Assembly: GCA_001564055.1 (NCBI GenBank) | Contig: LKNB01000017.1 | Location: 1-49,950, forward strand | Length of the DNA stretch: 49,950 bases | Direction of reading: 5' to 3' | Source of the DNA: Rhodothermaceae bacterium Tc-Br11_B2g6_7 | GTDB lineage: Bacteria > Bacteroidota > Rhodothermia > Rhodothermales > Salinibacteraceae | Part shown: piece by piece, positions 1-8,425 of the stretch | How positions within the stretch are numbered: position 1 is the stretch's first letter | How the letters are laid out: each line of letters starts with the position of its first letter | Made by a program: the position numbers and the translations under genes | Notes under the pieces: model-generated | What the model was told of the DNA's origin: nothing | Databases searched by the model: none | Seen by the model: only the letters and a program-made list of their open reading frames with translations

Positions 1-180
1 GTCCCCTGCCGCGCCAACGGCAACGATAGCGCCATCGGCTACGACGAGCACGCCGTTATCGATAACGGGACCGGCGACGGGATGAAGAGTGGCGCCTTCA
101 AACGCGATGGGTTGGTCTTGAGCTTGCAGCGGAAGGGTCGCCAGCAAGAGGCTGACGACGCATAGTAGAAAGGTGCGCAT
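1..180 (-). CDS. Exported amidohydrolase, N-terminal part (runs off the window)
   Basis: Only the first 60 residues are in the window. The ATG at 180 opens a signal peptide (MRTFLLCVVSLLLATLPLQA, then QDQP). It is followed by a short beta-rich start with VIDNGVLVVADGAIVAVGAA. This pattern, a 'nature of the thing / own label / INGVVLVEDGRIVAVG' strand pair, is typical of the N-terminal barrel of imidazolonepropionase-like amidohydrolases. The metal ligands lie beyond the window edge, so activity and substrate cannot be judged. A well-formed promoter lies 60 bases upstream, between this gene and the lipoprotein gene, so it is probably transcribed on its own. The family call rests on one short segment and could change with the full sequence. 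Confidence 0.65.
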   Translation of the reverse strand, partial: MRTFLLCVVSLLLATLPLQAQDQPIAFEGATLHPVAGPVIDNGVLVVADGAIVAVGAAGD

Positions 181-239
181 AGAAAACGAGCGGGCGGGGT
201 GGGCAAAATTGCGGTGCGCCGCAGCGGCAGCGCTCCTAT

Positions 240-268
240 AGTATAGGCTCCGGCCGGTTGTAACTCAA
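240..268 (-). promoter_or_regulatory. Sigma-70-like promoter for the amidohydrolase gene
   Basis: On the minus strand TTGAGT (263-268) and TATACT (240-245) are separated by 17 bases. Transcription would start near 233, giving a leader of about 50 bases before the ATG at 180. The -10 lies inside a perfect 13-base palindrome (235-247, CCTATA-C-TATAGG), which may be an operator or chance. Confidence 0.5.
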
Positions 269-280
269 CAGCCGCCAGGC

Positions 281-1474
281 TTACCAGCCGTTACGGCCTT
301 CCTCTACGTCCGCGCGGTCAGGTGCAGCGGGTGAGGCCTCGGGCAATCCGTTCGGTAAGGCGCCCGGCGCTGCGTCGGCCGTCTGCGCGGCGTCTGGAAT
401 GCGCGGGAGGACCTCCAGCGGGTAGAAGCGCTCCAGCGTCAGCGGCGATGGGAGCTCCTGCCGCTCCCACAGGCGAAGGGCCCGGCGGTTGCCCTGCGTC
501 AGCTTGAACTGGGGCTGCGTACCATCTTGCCGCACCTGCAACGTGCCCTGCAGGAGCTCCCCACGCCAGCGACGCCCCGGTCGGTACCAGCGCACTTCCA
601 CCTCCACGGTGTACCGCCCCAGCCCCGGCTGAAAGCTCCAGTCATCCACAAACACGTCCCCGTGGTAGCGCCCCCGCTCGTCCAGTACGTTGAGCAACTG
701 CACACCCGCCTGCTCCGCGAACCACTCGACGTGAAGCGCCTGCTCGGCCCGTGTGGGCGGCGTTACGTGGTGCGTGTGCGTCGCTACGCGCACAGGCGGG
801 CCGTCATGGAGGCGCGCGTAGACCGCGTACGTTACGGTCGCTGGGCGATGGTCCACGCGGGCCGACTGCAGATGAAAGGCAAAGTCACGGTAGCCCGGAT
901 ACATGGCCAGGTCTACCGTGCCGGTGGTACCGGTCAGCGGCAGGCGCACGCCCGCGTCCGAACGCGCGTCAACCGTGGCTACCACATGCGTCTGTACGGC
1001 GCCCCCCGCTTCAATGCGTTCGAACGTGTCGTCGTCAAACCGTTGCCGCTCCACTACCGGGCGGAGCACATAACGGCTCCGGGCCGGGTCGTGCGTGTCG
1101 GGCAGCTCCCAGTCGTTTTCGAGGAGCACCACCCGCTTGGGCGAGGCGCGCAGGCCCTCCTGCTCGCACACCAGGCCCTCCGCGATGGCCACGCACACCT
1201 CCACGAGGAGCGGCTCCGCATCGCCGAGGGCGGCGTCTGGTATCCCGATGCGAGCCGGCGGTCCCACGTACAGGGTGTCATGTGAGGCATCGAACACGGC
1301 AACCTCAGGAGCCTGCAGCGCCTCCTGCGGCGTGACACGCACCTCGAGCGTATCCCAGCTCACCTGGGTGACGGACACTCCCTGTAGGACCGGCGCCTCA
1401 CCTCCACCGCATCCTGCGAGGAGCAGCATGGCCAGCAGGCTCAGCACGCCACCCAGGGTCGATAGAAGCCGCAT
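281..1474 (-). CDS. Lipoprotein of unknown function
   Basis: A 397-residue protein that I do not recognise. The chosen start gives a textbook lipoprotein signal: MRLL, a hydrophobic stretch, and the lipobox LLAGC with the lipidated Cys at residue 22. An alternative ATG six codons upstream (1492) only lengthens the signal. The mature part is soluble and rich in beta-type sequence, with phrases such as VDDWSFQPGLGRYTVEVEVRWYR that resemble extracellular beta-sandwich domains. It ends in a Pro/Ala/Asp-rich tail. The LAGC-GGG sequence after the Cys suggests the protein sits in the outer membrane or the periplasm. It is divergent from hpd and shares that intergenic region. Function unknown. Confidence 0.75.
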   Translation of the reverse strand: MRLLSTLGGVLSLLAMLLLAGCGGGEAPVLQGVSVTQVSWDTLEVRVTPQEALQAPEVAVFDASHDTLYVGPPARIGIPDAALGDAEPLLVEVCVAIAEGLVCEQEGLRASPKRVVLLENDWELPDTHDPARSRYVLRPVVERQRFDDDTFERIEAGGAVQTHVVATVDARSDAGVRLPLTGTTGTVDLAMYPGYRDFAFHLQSARVDHRPATVTYAVYARLHDGPPVRVATHTHHVTPPTRAEQALHVEWFAEQAGVQLLNVLDERGRYHGDVFVDDWSFQPGLGRYTVEVEVRWYRPGRRWRGELLQGTLQVRQDGTQPQFKLTQGNRRALRLWERQELPSPLTLERFYPLEVLPRIPDAAQTADAAPGALPNGLPEASPAAPDRADVEEGRNGW

Positions 1475-1667
1475 AAGCAAAAGTGATTGCATGCATGAAT
1501 CGCGAGGCCTTCACCCGGCGCCGTCATCGCGTCGCGTCCCATCAAAGGCACAAGGCGCTTTCGAGATCCAGCAGCGGGCCATTCGCTCCCCTCCGGCGCC
1601 AGCGACGGAACGCCAAAATTGTGCAGTCGTCTTATACACATCGCGACACAGCAGCGCATCCGCTTTG

Positions 1668-1683
1668 CTGGAAGCGCTTTCAG
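1668..1683. promoter_or_regulatory. LacI-family-type operator candidate upstream of hpd
   Basis: The sequence CTGGAAGCGCTTTCAG is a 16-base palindrome with one mismatched pair, centred on the GCGC core typical of LacI/GalR-family operators and differing at one position from the CcpA cre consensus (TGWNANCGNTNWCA). It lies 44 bases upstream of the hpd ATG and about 30 bases downstream of a possible -10 (TATACA, 1633-1638). A near-identical palindrome precedes pckA. Confidence 0.45.
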
Positions 1684-1726
1684 TCAGACGAGTCGCCATT
1701 TTCCATAGATCAACACGTACAAACCT

Positions 1727-2863
1727 ATGTCCAACGCTGAAACCTTAGCCCATCCCGGTGCCGCAACGGCCGAGGACTTCCTCCCGCTCAATGGCACCGA
1801 CTACGTTGAGTTCTTCGTCGGTAACGCCAAACAATCGGCCCATTACTACCAGTCGGCCTTCGGTTTTCAACTGAAGGGGTACCGTGGGCCTGAGACGGGA
1901 CACCGCGAGGCCGCCAGCTATCTGCTGGTGCAGGATAAGATTCGCTTTGTCCTAACCACCGCTATGCAGCCCGACCACTTCATCGCGAAGCACGCACACA
2001 AGCATGGGGATGGCGTCCGCGATATTGCCCTCTGGGTGGATGACGCCCGGTATTCCTTCGAGGAAACCGTAAAGCGTGGCGCCACGCCGGTACGCGAGCC
2101 GGAGACGCTCAGTGACGAACACGGCGAGATTGTGATCTCGGCCATCGGCACGTATGGCGATACCATCCACTCGTTTGTGGAGCGCACGAACTACGACGGC
2201 CTGTTCATGCCCGGTTTTGAAGCGGTGGAAGATCAGCGCTGGCAGCCCGACCCTGTCGGTCTCAAGTACGTGGACCACTGCGTGGGCAACGTCGAGCTTG
2301 GCGACATGGAGCAGTACGTGAACTACTATGCCGACGTGATGGGCTTCAAAAACCTCATTTCGTTTGATGACCAGGACATATCTACCGAGTATTCGGCACT
2401 GATGTCGAAGGTGATGTCGAATGGCAACGAGCGTATCAAATTCCCGATCAATGAGCCCGCCGAAGGCAAGCGCAAGAGCCAGATCGAGGAGTACATTGAG
2501 TTTTACAAAGGGGCAGGCGTACAGCACGTAGCCCTTGCGACGGACGATATTCTGGGAACGGTTGAAACGCTTCGCAACCGGGGCGTCGACTTCCTGACCA
2601 TTCCGACCACGTACTACGACGTGCTGCAGGAGCGCGTGGGCAAAATCGACGAGCCGGTGGACGAGTTGGCTGAACTGGGCATTTTGGTGGACCGCGACCC
2701 GGACGGGTACCTGCTGCAGATCTTCACCAAGCCGGTGCAGGACCGCCCCACGGTCTTCTACGAAATCATTCAGCGGAAGGGGGCCCGCTCGTTCGGGGCC
2801 GGCAACTTCAAAGCCCTGTTTGAAGCGATCGAGCGCGAGCAAGGCCGCCGGGGCAATCTGTAG
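1727..2863 (+). CDS. hpd: 4-hydroxyphenylpyruvate dioxygenase
   Basis: Converts 4-hydroxyphenylpyruvate to homogentisate with O2 and CO2 release, the second step of tyrosine breakdown, in the cytoplasm. The 378 residues match the usual length and show two vicinal-oxygen-chelate halves: residues 20-155 and 175-350. The Fe(II) ligands of the family are visible as His184 (YVDHCVGN), His267 (GVQHVALATDD) and Glu346 (FYEIIQRKG). The conserved C-terminal helix GAGNFKALFEAIE closes the active site. hmgA follows after 49 bases on the same strand, so the two form an operon that turns hydroxyphenylpyruvate into maleylacetoacetate. The 5' region carries a LacI-family-type palindrome, suggesting repression by a sugar- or metabolite-responsive regulator. 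Confidence 0.95.
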   Translation: MSNAETLAHPGAATAEDFLPLNGTDYVEFFVGNAKQSAHYYQSAFGFQLKGYRGPETGHREAASYLLVQDKIRFVLTTAMQPDHFIAKHAHKHGDGVRDIALWVDDARYSFEETVKRGATPVREPETLSDEHGEIVISAIGTYGDTIHSFVERTNYDGLFMPGFEAVEDQRWQPDPVGLKYVDHCVGNVELGDMEQYVNYYADVMGFKNLISFDDQDISTEYSALMSKVMSNGNERIKFPINEPAEGKRKSQIEEYIEFYKGAGVQHVALATDDILGTVETLRNRGVDFLTIPTTYYDVLQERVGKIDEPVDELAELGILVDRDPDGYLLQIFTKPVQDRPTVFYEIIQRKGARSFGAGNFKALFEAIEREQGRRGNL

Positions 2864-2912
2864 GCCGCCCCGCACCCGTTGAGTTCTCTGCCACCTACCT
2901 GCCTTTTTTGCT

Positions 2913-4112
2913 ATGCCTCATTATCAGCAACGCGGCCAGCTGCCGCGCAAACGCCACACCCAGTTTCGCCGCCCCGACGGCGAACTCTACACCGAGGAAG
3001 TGATTGGCGCCGAGGGCTTTAGCGGCATCTCCTCGATTGCCTACCACATCCATCCCCCCACGCTGGTGGAGCGCGTGGAGGATCCCATCCCGTATGGCAT
3101 CACGTACGCGGAAAAGGACTTCCTGCGCCACCGCCACCTGAAGGGCGGCCAGGTTGAACCCGGCGGCGACTTCCTCACCGGGCGCCGCTACATCATGGGC
3201 AACAGCGATGTGGAGCTGGCCCTCACGCAGCCCACGGAACCCCTCTCCTGCTTCTACCGCAACGCCTCTCACGACGAGCTCGTGTACGTGCACGACGGCG
3301 AGGGCGTGCTGGAGAGCGTCTTCGGTGATGTGCCGTTCGAGCAGGGCGACTACGTGCACGTACCGCGGACGGTCACCCATCGCTGGCGCTTTGCAGGCGA
3401 TACCCCGCCGCGGCTGCTCATCATTGAGTCGGCCTCTGAGGTCCGCTTTCCGAAAAAATACCGCAACCAGTTTGGGCAACTGTTAGAGCATAGCCCCTTC
3501 TGTGAGCGCGACGTGCGCCCGCCAGCTGAACTCAAGACGCACGATGAGGAAGGCCCCTTCGAGATCCGCATCAAGAAGCACGGCTACCTCCATCCCTACA
3601 TCATGCGGTACCATCCGTTTGACGTGGTGGGCTGGGACGGCTACATGTATCCCTATGCGATCTCGATCAAAGACTTCGAACCTATCACCGGTCGGGTCCA
3701 TCAGCCGCCGCCCGTCCACCAGATGTTTGAGGCGCACAACTTTGTGGTGTGCTCCTTCGTCCCGCGGCTGTTCGACTACCACCCGGAGGCCATTCCGGCA
3801 CCCTACAACCACTCCAACATCGACTCGGATGAGGTGCTGTTCTATGCCGAGGGTGACTTTATGAGCCGCAAGGGCATCGACCGCGGCTCGTTTACGCTCC
3901 ATCCCGGGGGCATTCCCCATGGACCGCACCCGGGCACCACGGAAGCCTCTATCGGGAAAGAAGGCACCGACGAATACGCGGTGATGGTGGATACCTTCCG
4001 GCCGCTGCATCTAACGGAGACAGCGTTGGGCATTGACGATCCGGACTACGCCGAGTCGTGGAAGCCAGAGCGTCACGCGCCCACCAACGGGCAAGCGGCC
4101 GAACATGCGTAA
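2913..4112 (+). CDS. hmgA: Homogentisate 1,2-dioxygenase, short bacterial form
   Basis: Opens the aromatic ring of homogentisate to give maleylacetoacetate. The protein is 399 residues, shorter than the roughly 445-residue animal and proteobacterial enzyme, but keeps its two cupin-like halves. Recognisable segments are VYVHDGEGVLESVFGDVPF with DYVHVPRTVTHRW in the first half, and in the second the metal-site region with His300 (PYNHSNIDSDEVLFY), Glu307 and His336 (GIPHGPHPG). The His300 to His336 spacing of 36 matches the ligand spacing of the human enzyme; the acidic ligand is one residue further along than there, so the exact assignment is inferred. It is co-directional with hpd and completes the pair. 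The next enzymes (maleylacetoacetate isomerase, fumarylacetoacetase) are not in the window. Confidence 0.93.
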   Translation: MPHYQQRGQLPRKRHTQFRRPDGELYTEEVIGAEGFSGISSIAYHIHPPTLVERVEDPIPYGITYAEKDFLRHRHLKGGQVEPGGDFLTGRRYIMGNSDVELALTQPTEPLSCFYRNASHDELVYVHDGEGVLESVFGDVPFEQGDYVHVPRTVTHRWRFAGDTPPRLLIIESASEVRFPKKYRNQFGQLLEHSPFCERDVRPPAELKTHDEEGPFEIRIKKHGYLHPYIMRYHPFDVVGWDGYMYPYAISIKDFEPITGRVHQPPPVHQMFEAHNFVVCSFVPRLFDYHPEAIPAPYNHSNIDSDEVLFYAEGDFMSRKGIDRGSFTLHPGGIPHGPHPGTTEASIGKEGTDEYAVMVDTFRPLHLTETALGIDDPDYAESWKPERHAPTNGQAAEHA

Positions 4113-4138
4113 GTAGCACATGCTGGCCCCATAGCTTT

Positions 4139-4177
4139 CCTGCGCCCCATCAGCCCCGACGGCCGGTGGGGCGCAGG
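4139..4177. terminator. Hairpin between convergent hmgA and usp genes
   Basis: An 11-bp perfect stem (CCTGCGCCCCA at 4139-4149 with its complement at 4167-4177) and a 17-base loop sit between two converging genes. There is no T-tract on either side, so it is a weak match to an intrinsic terminator; the position is the main argument. Confidence 0.4.
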
Positions 4178-4209
4178 CGTATAACCGGATGAGGCGGTCG
4201 TGCGATGCA

Positions 4210-5133
4210 TCAAGACTTCGGTGCATTACGGGCGGTGAGGACGGGCTGCTTGGCCGTGCGCAGCACACGCTCCGTCACGCTGCCCAACACGAAGCGCCGA
4301 AACGCCGAGCGTCCCTGACTGCCCATCACGATAAGGTCCGTCGAGAGCGCGTCGGCTTTGCGCGTGATAAATGCTGCCACCTCACCCTCCTCCACATGGA
4401 GCGCGTGCGGCACGTCTGGCCCCTCCGTCTCCGCTACAAAGTCCCGGAGCTCTTCGGTGGTGTGCTCAATGATGTCCGGGTCCAGGTCGTGCACGCTCAC
4501 CGAGCTGGCCAGCGATACGGTGAAGGGCAGCGGCTCAATTACATGCAGCACATCCACGTGCGCGCCGTGGTGCTGCGCCCAGGTTTTGGCGCGACCAAGA
4601 GCAACACCCGCTGCTTCGGAGAAGTCGACCGGCACCAGTAAGCGCTGAATAGGCCGGGGCTCCGAGCCCTCGGCTTGTGCCCGGACAATCAGCGTATCGC
4701 ACCGGCTTTCGTGCACCACTTGCTCGGCCACGCTCCCAAGGAGGAACCGCTCCACCGCGCGCCGGCCATGCGTCCCCATTACGATGAGGTCCATGTCCTC
4801 CTCTTCGGCGTACTCCAGAATGACCGGCGCGGCGGCCGCGCCCGGGGACAACACGGGCTTCAGATGGACGTCGGGGGCGTCAATGGCCTGCACCATCTCC
4901 TCCAAGTGCTGCTCGGCGTCCTCTTGCGCCTCCCGGAAAAACTCCGGCATGCTGCCCGACCCGGCGTAGGCGCTGGGCAAGGGGCCCTCCACAAACGAAT
5001 GTTGGATATGCAACACGTGCAAGACGTGAACCTCAGCTTCGTACCGGCGGGCCAGCCGTACCGCCTGCGCCAATGCAGCTTCAGCGCTTGTCGAGAAATC
5101 AGTGGGGTGCAGGATGCGAGCGATGTCGGCCAT
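4210..5133 (-). CDS. Universal stress protein with two UspA domains
   Basis: A 307-residue tandem UspA protein: domain 1 at about 1-147, domain 2 at about 155-307. Both carry the ATP-binding signature G-2X-G-9X-G-S: GTHGRRAVERFLLGS in the first and GSQGRSAFRRFVLGS in the second. Both halves are therefore of the ATP-binding type. The start MADIARILHPTDFS at 5133 fits the family, since UspA proteins begin at the first strand with xxILxPTDFS; an upstream in-frame ATG (5241) would add 36 residues without similarity. Proteins of this kind help cells survive starvation, oxidative or energy stress. It lies 117 bases downstream of the lactate dehydrogenase gene on the same strand and may be co-transcribed with it. 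Confidence 0.92.
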   Translation of the reverse strand: MADIARILHPTDFSTSAEAALAQAVRLARRYEAEVHVLHVLHIQHSFVEGPLPSAYAGSGSMPEFFREAQEDAEQHLEEMVQAIDAPDVHLKPVLSPGAAAAPVILEYAEEEDMDLIVMGTHGRRAVERFLLGSVAEQVVHESRCDTLIVRAQAEGSEPRPIQRLLVPVDFSEAAGVALGRAKTWAQHHGAHVDVLHVIEPLPFTVSLASSVSVHDLDPDIIEHTTEELRDFVAETEGPDVPHALHVEEGEVAAFITRKADALSTDLIVMGSQGRSAFRRFVLGSVTERVLRTAKQPVLTARNAPKS

Positions 5134-5250
5134 AGCAATGAAAATCAGCTGTTGGGGGAAAACGAGTGCTGACGCATGCTGCGCTTGGATATGTGCTGCT
5201 GGAGCGGAATACCGGCCTGCGTGAGCTTCACCGCCGTCCACGCCAGCCGT

Positions 5251-6195
5251 TTACAGGCCCAAGTCGTGAAGACTCGAACGTAGGACGGCAGCAGATTGCT
5301 CCAGTCCTTTGCGTTCTGTCACGGATAGCTCAGGCATGATCTGCGCTTCCACGCCCCTATTGCCTACAACGCAGGGAATGCTGAGGCAGACGTCTGCCAG
5401 GCCGTACCGGCCCTCGGTACGGGTACTGACAGGCAGCACGCTTTTTTCGTCGCCCAGGACCGAACGGATGATACGTGCGATGACCACGCCGATGGCGCTA
5501 TCGGTGTGGCCTTTCCGCTCGATGATCTCGTAGGCGGCGTCACGGGCACCCTCGAATAGCTGCTGCATCGCATCCGCATGGAAACGCCGCCCAAGCACCT
5601 CATGCGTGCGAATCATCTGCCCCCCGATGTTGGCATTGCTCCAAATGGGCACCTCGCTGTCGCCATGCTCGCCCAGGATGTAGGCATGCACCGAGCGGGG
5701 GTCTACGTTGTAATGTGCGCCCAGGAGGGCCCGGAAGCGGGCCGTATCCAGCAGCGTGCCGGTCCCGATCACCATCTGCGAGGGCCGCTCGCTCCGCAAC
5801 TGCGTGACGTACGTCAACACATCTACCGGATTGGTGGCCACCACAAGGAGGCTCTCGGGGGCATGCGTATCCAGTTCGGCCACAATCTGGTCGAAGATCG
5901 TCGCGTTGCGTTCTAACAGGTGCAAGCGAGATTCGTCTGGCGATTCCTGGCTCACACCTGCGGTGATGACGATGACCTGGGCGTCTGCAAGATCCTCATA
6001 CGAGCCGGCACGCACACGCGTACTTCCCACAAGAATTTGCCCGTGCATAAGGTCCATAGCCTCGCCTTCAGCGCGGGCGTGGTCCAGGTCCACAAGAATG
6101 ATTTCGCTGGCGAGGCGCTGATTGAACAAGGCGTAAGCCGCCGCACGCCCTACATTCCCGACGCCTACAATGCCAATTACGGTGCGTTGAATCAT
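5251..6195 (-). CDS. ldh: L-lactate dehydrogenase (lactate/malate dehydrogenase family)
   Basis: NAD-dependent interconversion of pyruvate and L-lactate. The 314 residues show the Rossmann motif GVGNVG (residues 11-16), the NAD-selecting aspartate in LVDLD, NPVDVLTYVT (residues 122-131) and catalytic His177 in GEHGDSEVP. Gln83 occupies the position that is Gln in lactate and Arg in malate dehydrogenases, followed by the substrate-clamping Arg90, which favours lactate. The loop between them (QESPDESR) is one residue longer than the common QKPGETR, so a different 2-hydroxyacid cannot be excluded. The gene follows the sensor kinase gene by 48 bases on the same strand, so they may share a transcript. 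Confidence 0.88.
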   Translation of the reverse strand: MIQRTVIGIVGVGNVGRAAAYALFNQRLASEIILVDLDHARAEGEAMDLMHGQILVGSTRVRAGSYEDLADAQVIVITAGVSQESPDESRLHLLERNATIFDQIVAELDTHAPESLLVVATNPVDVLTYVTQLRSERPSQMVIGTGTLLDTARFRALLGAHYNVDPRSVHAYILGEHGDSEVPIWSNANIGGQMIRTHEVLGRRFHADAMQQLFEGARDAAYEIIERKGHTDSAIGVVIARIIRSVLGDEKSVLPVSTRTEGRYGLADVCLSIPCVVGNRGVEAQIMPELSVTERKGLEQSAAVLRSSLHDLGL

Positions 6196-6243
6196 CCCAG
6201 AACCTTATTATTCACAAAACTGATAAGTACCGTCCCCCAGACC

Positions 6244-8151
6244 TCAGGCCCTACGTGCCGCTGTGTCGGGGAGATAGACATCGAAGCGGGTGCCGGTGCC
6301 TTTGGCTGTCTCAACATGGATCGTGCCGTTCAGCAGCTCTACCAGCCGACGCGTGATCGACAACCCGAGCCCACTCCCTTGCCGCGTGTCTTCGGCGGCA
6401 GCTTGCGTAAACTCGTCGAATAGGAACGGAAGAAAACCGATAGGGATGCCCCGTCCTGTGTCTTCAACAGAAAGTTGCACGCCAGAGGTCGTGGCAACCG
6501 CCCGGACCGTCACAGCGCCGGTGTCGGTGAACTTGATGGCATTGCTGGTCAGGTTGATGAGGATCCGGCCCAGCAGAAACGCATCTGTGGTGATTGACAA
6601 ACCATCAGGCACTACGGCCTCCAGGCGAATCCCCTTATTGCTGGCTGCCGGTTGGAGCATGCGCACCACTTCGCGCACCTGCGCGTCAATGAGAGTTGGA
6701 CCGAGGGATGGCTGCTCTTGCCCCGCCTCAAGGCGCGCCCAGTCCAGCACCTCATTAATGGAGTGAAGCAGCCGCTGGCCGCTGTTGCGAATGCGGGTAG
6801 CGACATCGCGTTGTTCGTCATCGATGGTTTCCTCCGCCAGCAAATCAGCAAACCCGATGATGCTGGTGAGTGGGGTACGCAGCTCATGACTCATGCTGTT
6901 GAATAACGAGGTTCGTTTCCGTACCTGCTCCTCCGCCCGCTGCCGTTGCGTGATCAGGTTGGCCGCGTACTGTTTCTGGTCGGTGATATCCAGCAGCGCC
7001 GAGAGCAACGACGGGCGCTGCTGGAACGTAACGGGCGTGACGGAGGCCCGAAGCCAAAGCGTGTGGCCGGCCGGATGCTGCGCCTCAAACTCAAATCCGT
7101 TTACCTGCCCATCCTCGCGAAGCTGCGTTAGTATCTGATCTCGCTGCGACGGATCCAAGAAATGGTCCAGCGTGCGGACGCCTTCAAGGGTATCCGCTGC
7201 AACGCCAAAGGTGTCCGTGAAGCGGGCATTCACGTACAGAATCTGGCCCGTGGCCTGATCAGTGAGTTGCATCGGGACGGGGGCCTGGTCCATAACATGG
7301 AGCAGGGTATCCACGTGCCGTCGCGGGAGCAACGCTTCAGACTTGGTGTCTACGGGCGTCCAGGTGCACACGTACGCCCACTGCCCGTGCGACAGCACAG
7401 GATGCAGCGCAACCCGTGCCTTTGTCTGGCGGCCATCTGGCAGGTGCACCACCAACGGTTCGGTTTCGTCCTCGACAGTCGGCGCCGTAGTAGCGGCCGC
7501 TGTAAACGCCTCGTAGGAGGCCGATGGCAGCAGCTGCTGGAGCGAAGGCATCGTGTCCTCTGTGTATCCTGTCCAGCGCACAAAGGCTGGATTCGCCTCC
7601 AGCACACGTCGCCCGTCGAGCGTGCAGCACAAGAGGGGCTGTGGATCCTGGTGGAAGCGGTCTGCAGCCTGATGATACAAATAATGCTGCGTAATAACCG
7701 CCATGGTTAGGCGGGCGAAGCGCTGAAGTTCGCCCGGTAGCTCGCCAGTAACGGACGGTAGATTGGGGCCCCCGATCCCCAAGGCCCCGATCGTCGATCC
7801 TTCCGGCTCGCACATTGGGACCGCCGCGTAGGACTGCACGGGGGCGTCAGGGCCCGTCACCAACGGATGGCCCGCCCAATGTGCTATGGCTCCTGCATCC
7901 GGTACGACGACCGGCGCATGGGTCGTCAAGACACCGGCACTCAGGGCCTGGTCCAGCGGCATCTCGGATAAGGTCGTACCTCGACAGGCCACGTGGTGGA
8001 CGGTCTCTCCCTCTCGCAGGCTAACCATAACGACTGGCACCTGAAACCGATGGTGTACCAGCGCTATGACGTCCTCCAGCGCATCGGTGGGGGGCTGCGC
8101 GCTCCGTTTTAGGCGCGCCAGCACGCTCTCTTTCACAGGAGAAAACGTCAT
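6244..8151 (-). CDS. GAF-PAS-PAS sensor histidine kinase, cytoplasmic
   Basis: A 635-residue hybrid-free histidine kinase. From the N-terminus: a GAF domain (about 15-160), two PAS domains (about 170-275 and 285-400), a HisKA dimerisation domain with phosphoacceptor His near 422 (SMSHELRTPLTSIIGFADLL), and a HATPase domain with the N box NLTSNAIKFTD, G1 box DTGRGIP and GSGLGLSI. No membrane segment is seen, so it senses an internal signal. No response regulator is adjacent, so it is an orphan kinase here. The start is uncertain: ATGs at 8268 and 8190 are in frame, but the extra 13-39 residues look non-coding (Cys/His/Ser-rich), and I use the ATG at 8151. The neighbour downstream is lactate dehydrogenase. 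Confidence 0.9.
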   Translation of the reverse strand: MTFSPVKESVLARLKRSAQPPTDALEDVIALVHHRFQVPVVMVSLREGETVHHVACRGTTLSEMPLDQALSAGVLTTHAPVVVPDAGAIAHWAGHPLVTGPDAPVQSYAAVPMCEPEGSTIGALGIGGPNLPSVTGELPGELQRFARLTMAVITQHYLYHQAADRFHQDPQPLLCCTLDGRRVLEANPAFVRWTGYTEDTMPSLQQLLPSASYEAFTAAATTAPTVEDETEPLVVHLPDGRQTKARVALHPVLSHGQWAYVCTWTPVDTKSEALLPRRHVDTLLHVMDQAPVPMQLTDQATGQILYVNARFTDTFGVAADTLEGVRTLDHFLDPSQRDQILTQLREDGQVNGFEFEAQHPAGHTLWLRASVTPVTFQQRPSLLSALLDITDQKQYAANLITQRQRAEEQVRKRTSLFNSMSHELRTPLTSIIGFADLLAEETIDDEQRDVATRIRNSGQRLLHSINEVLDWARLEAGQEQPSLGPTLIDAQVREVVRMLQPAASNKGIRLEAVVPDGLSITTDAFLLGRILINLTSNAIKFTDTGAVTVRAVATTSGVQLSVEDTGRGIPIGFLPFLFDEFTQAAAEDTRQGSGLGLSITRRLVELLNGTIHVETAKGTGTRFDVYLPDTAARRA

Positions 8152-8363
8152 AAGGTGTCGGCCGGCTGAGCGGCTGCTGAGGGTATGCATGGGGCTGCAC
8201 CGCGCTACGCACACCTGCAGGTGGTCAGGCAGATTGCTGTTGTGGACACTCACGCTACGCAGCGGCATAGTGAAGTAATGTACGCCTCAAGGTGCACGGC
8301 CGCAAAACAATTCGGCAATCAGCGGTCTGGAAACCAGTCGTTGAGGTGGCCAGCATGGCTCAT

Positions 8364-8399
8364 AAAAAACGCGCAGCCCGGCGGATGCCAGACTGCGCG
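8364..8399 (-). terminator. Intrinsic terminator of pckA
   Basis: Read on the minus strand after the pckA stop codon: a stem of 13 pairs (CGCGCAG...CTGCGCG, two G-T pairs, loop ATCC) followed by six T residues (8364-8369). This is a strong Rho-independent terminator 27 bases after the gene. Confidence 0.88.
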
Positions 8400-8425
8400 C
8401 CGTTACGACCATGCGGCCTGAACGG

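Noticed and set aside
1952-2875. 307-codon open frame antisense to hpd
   Set aside because: Shadow of hpd; the sense frame matches a known family over its full length and the antisense frame has no recognisable motif.
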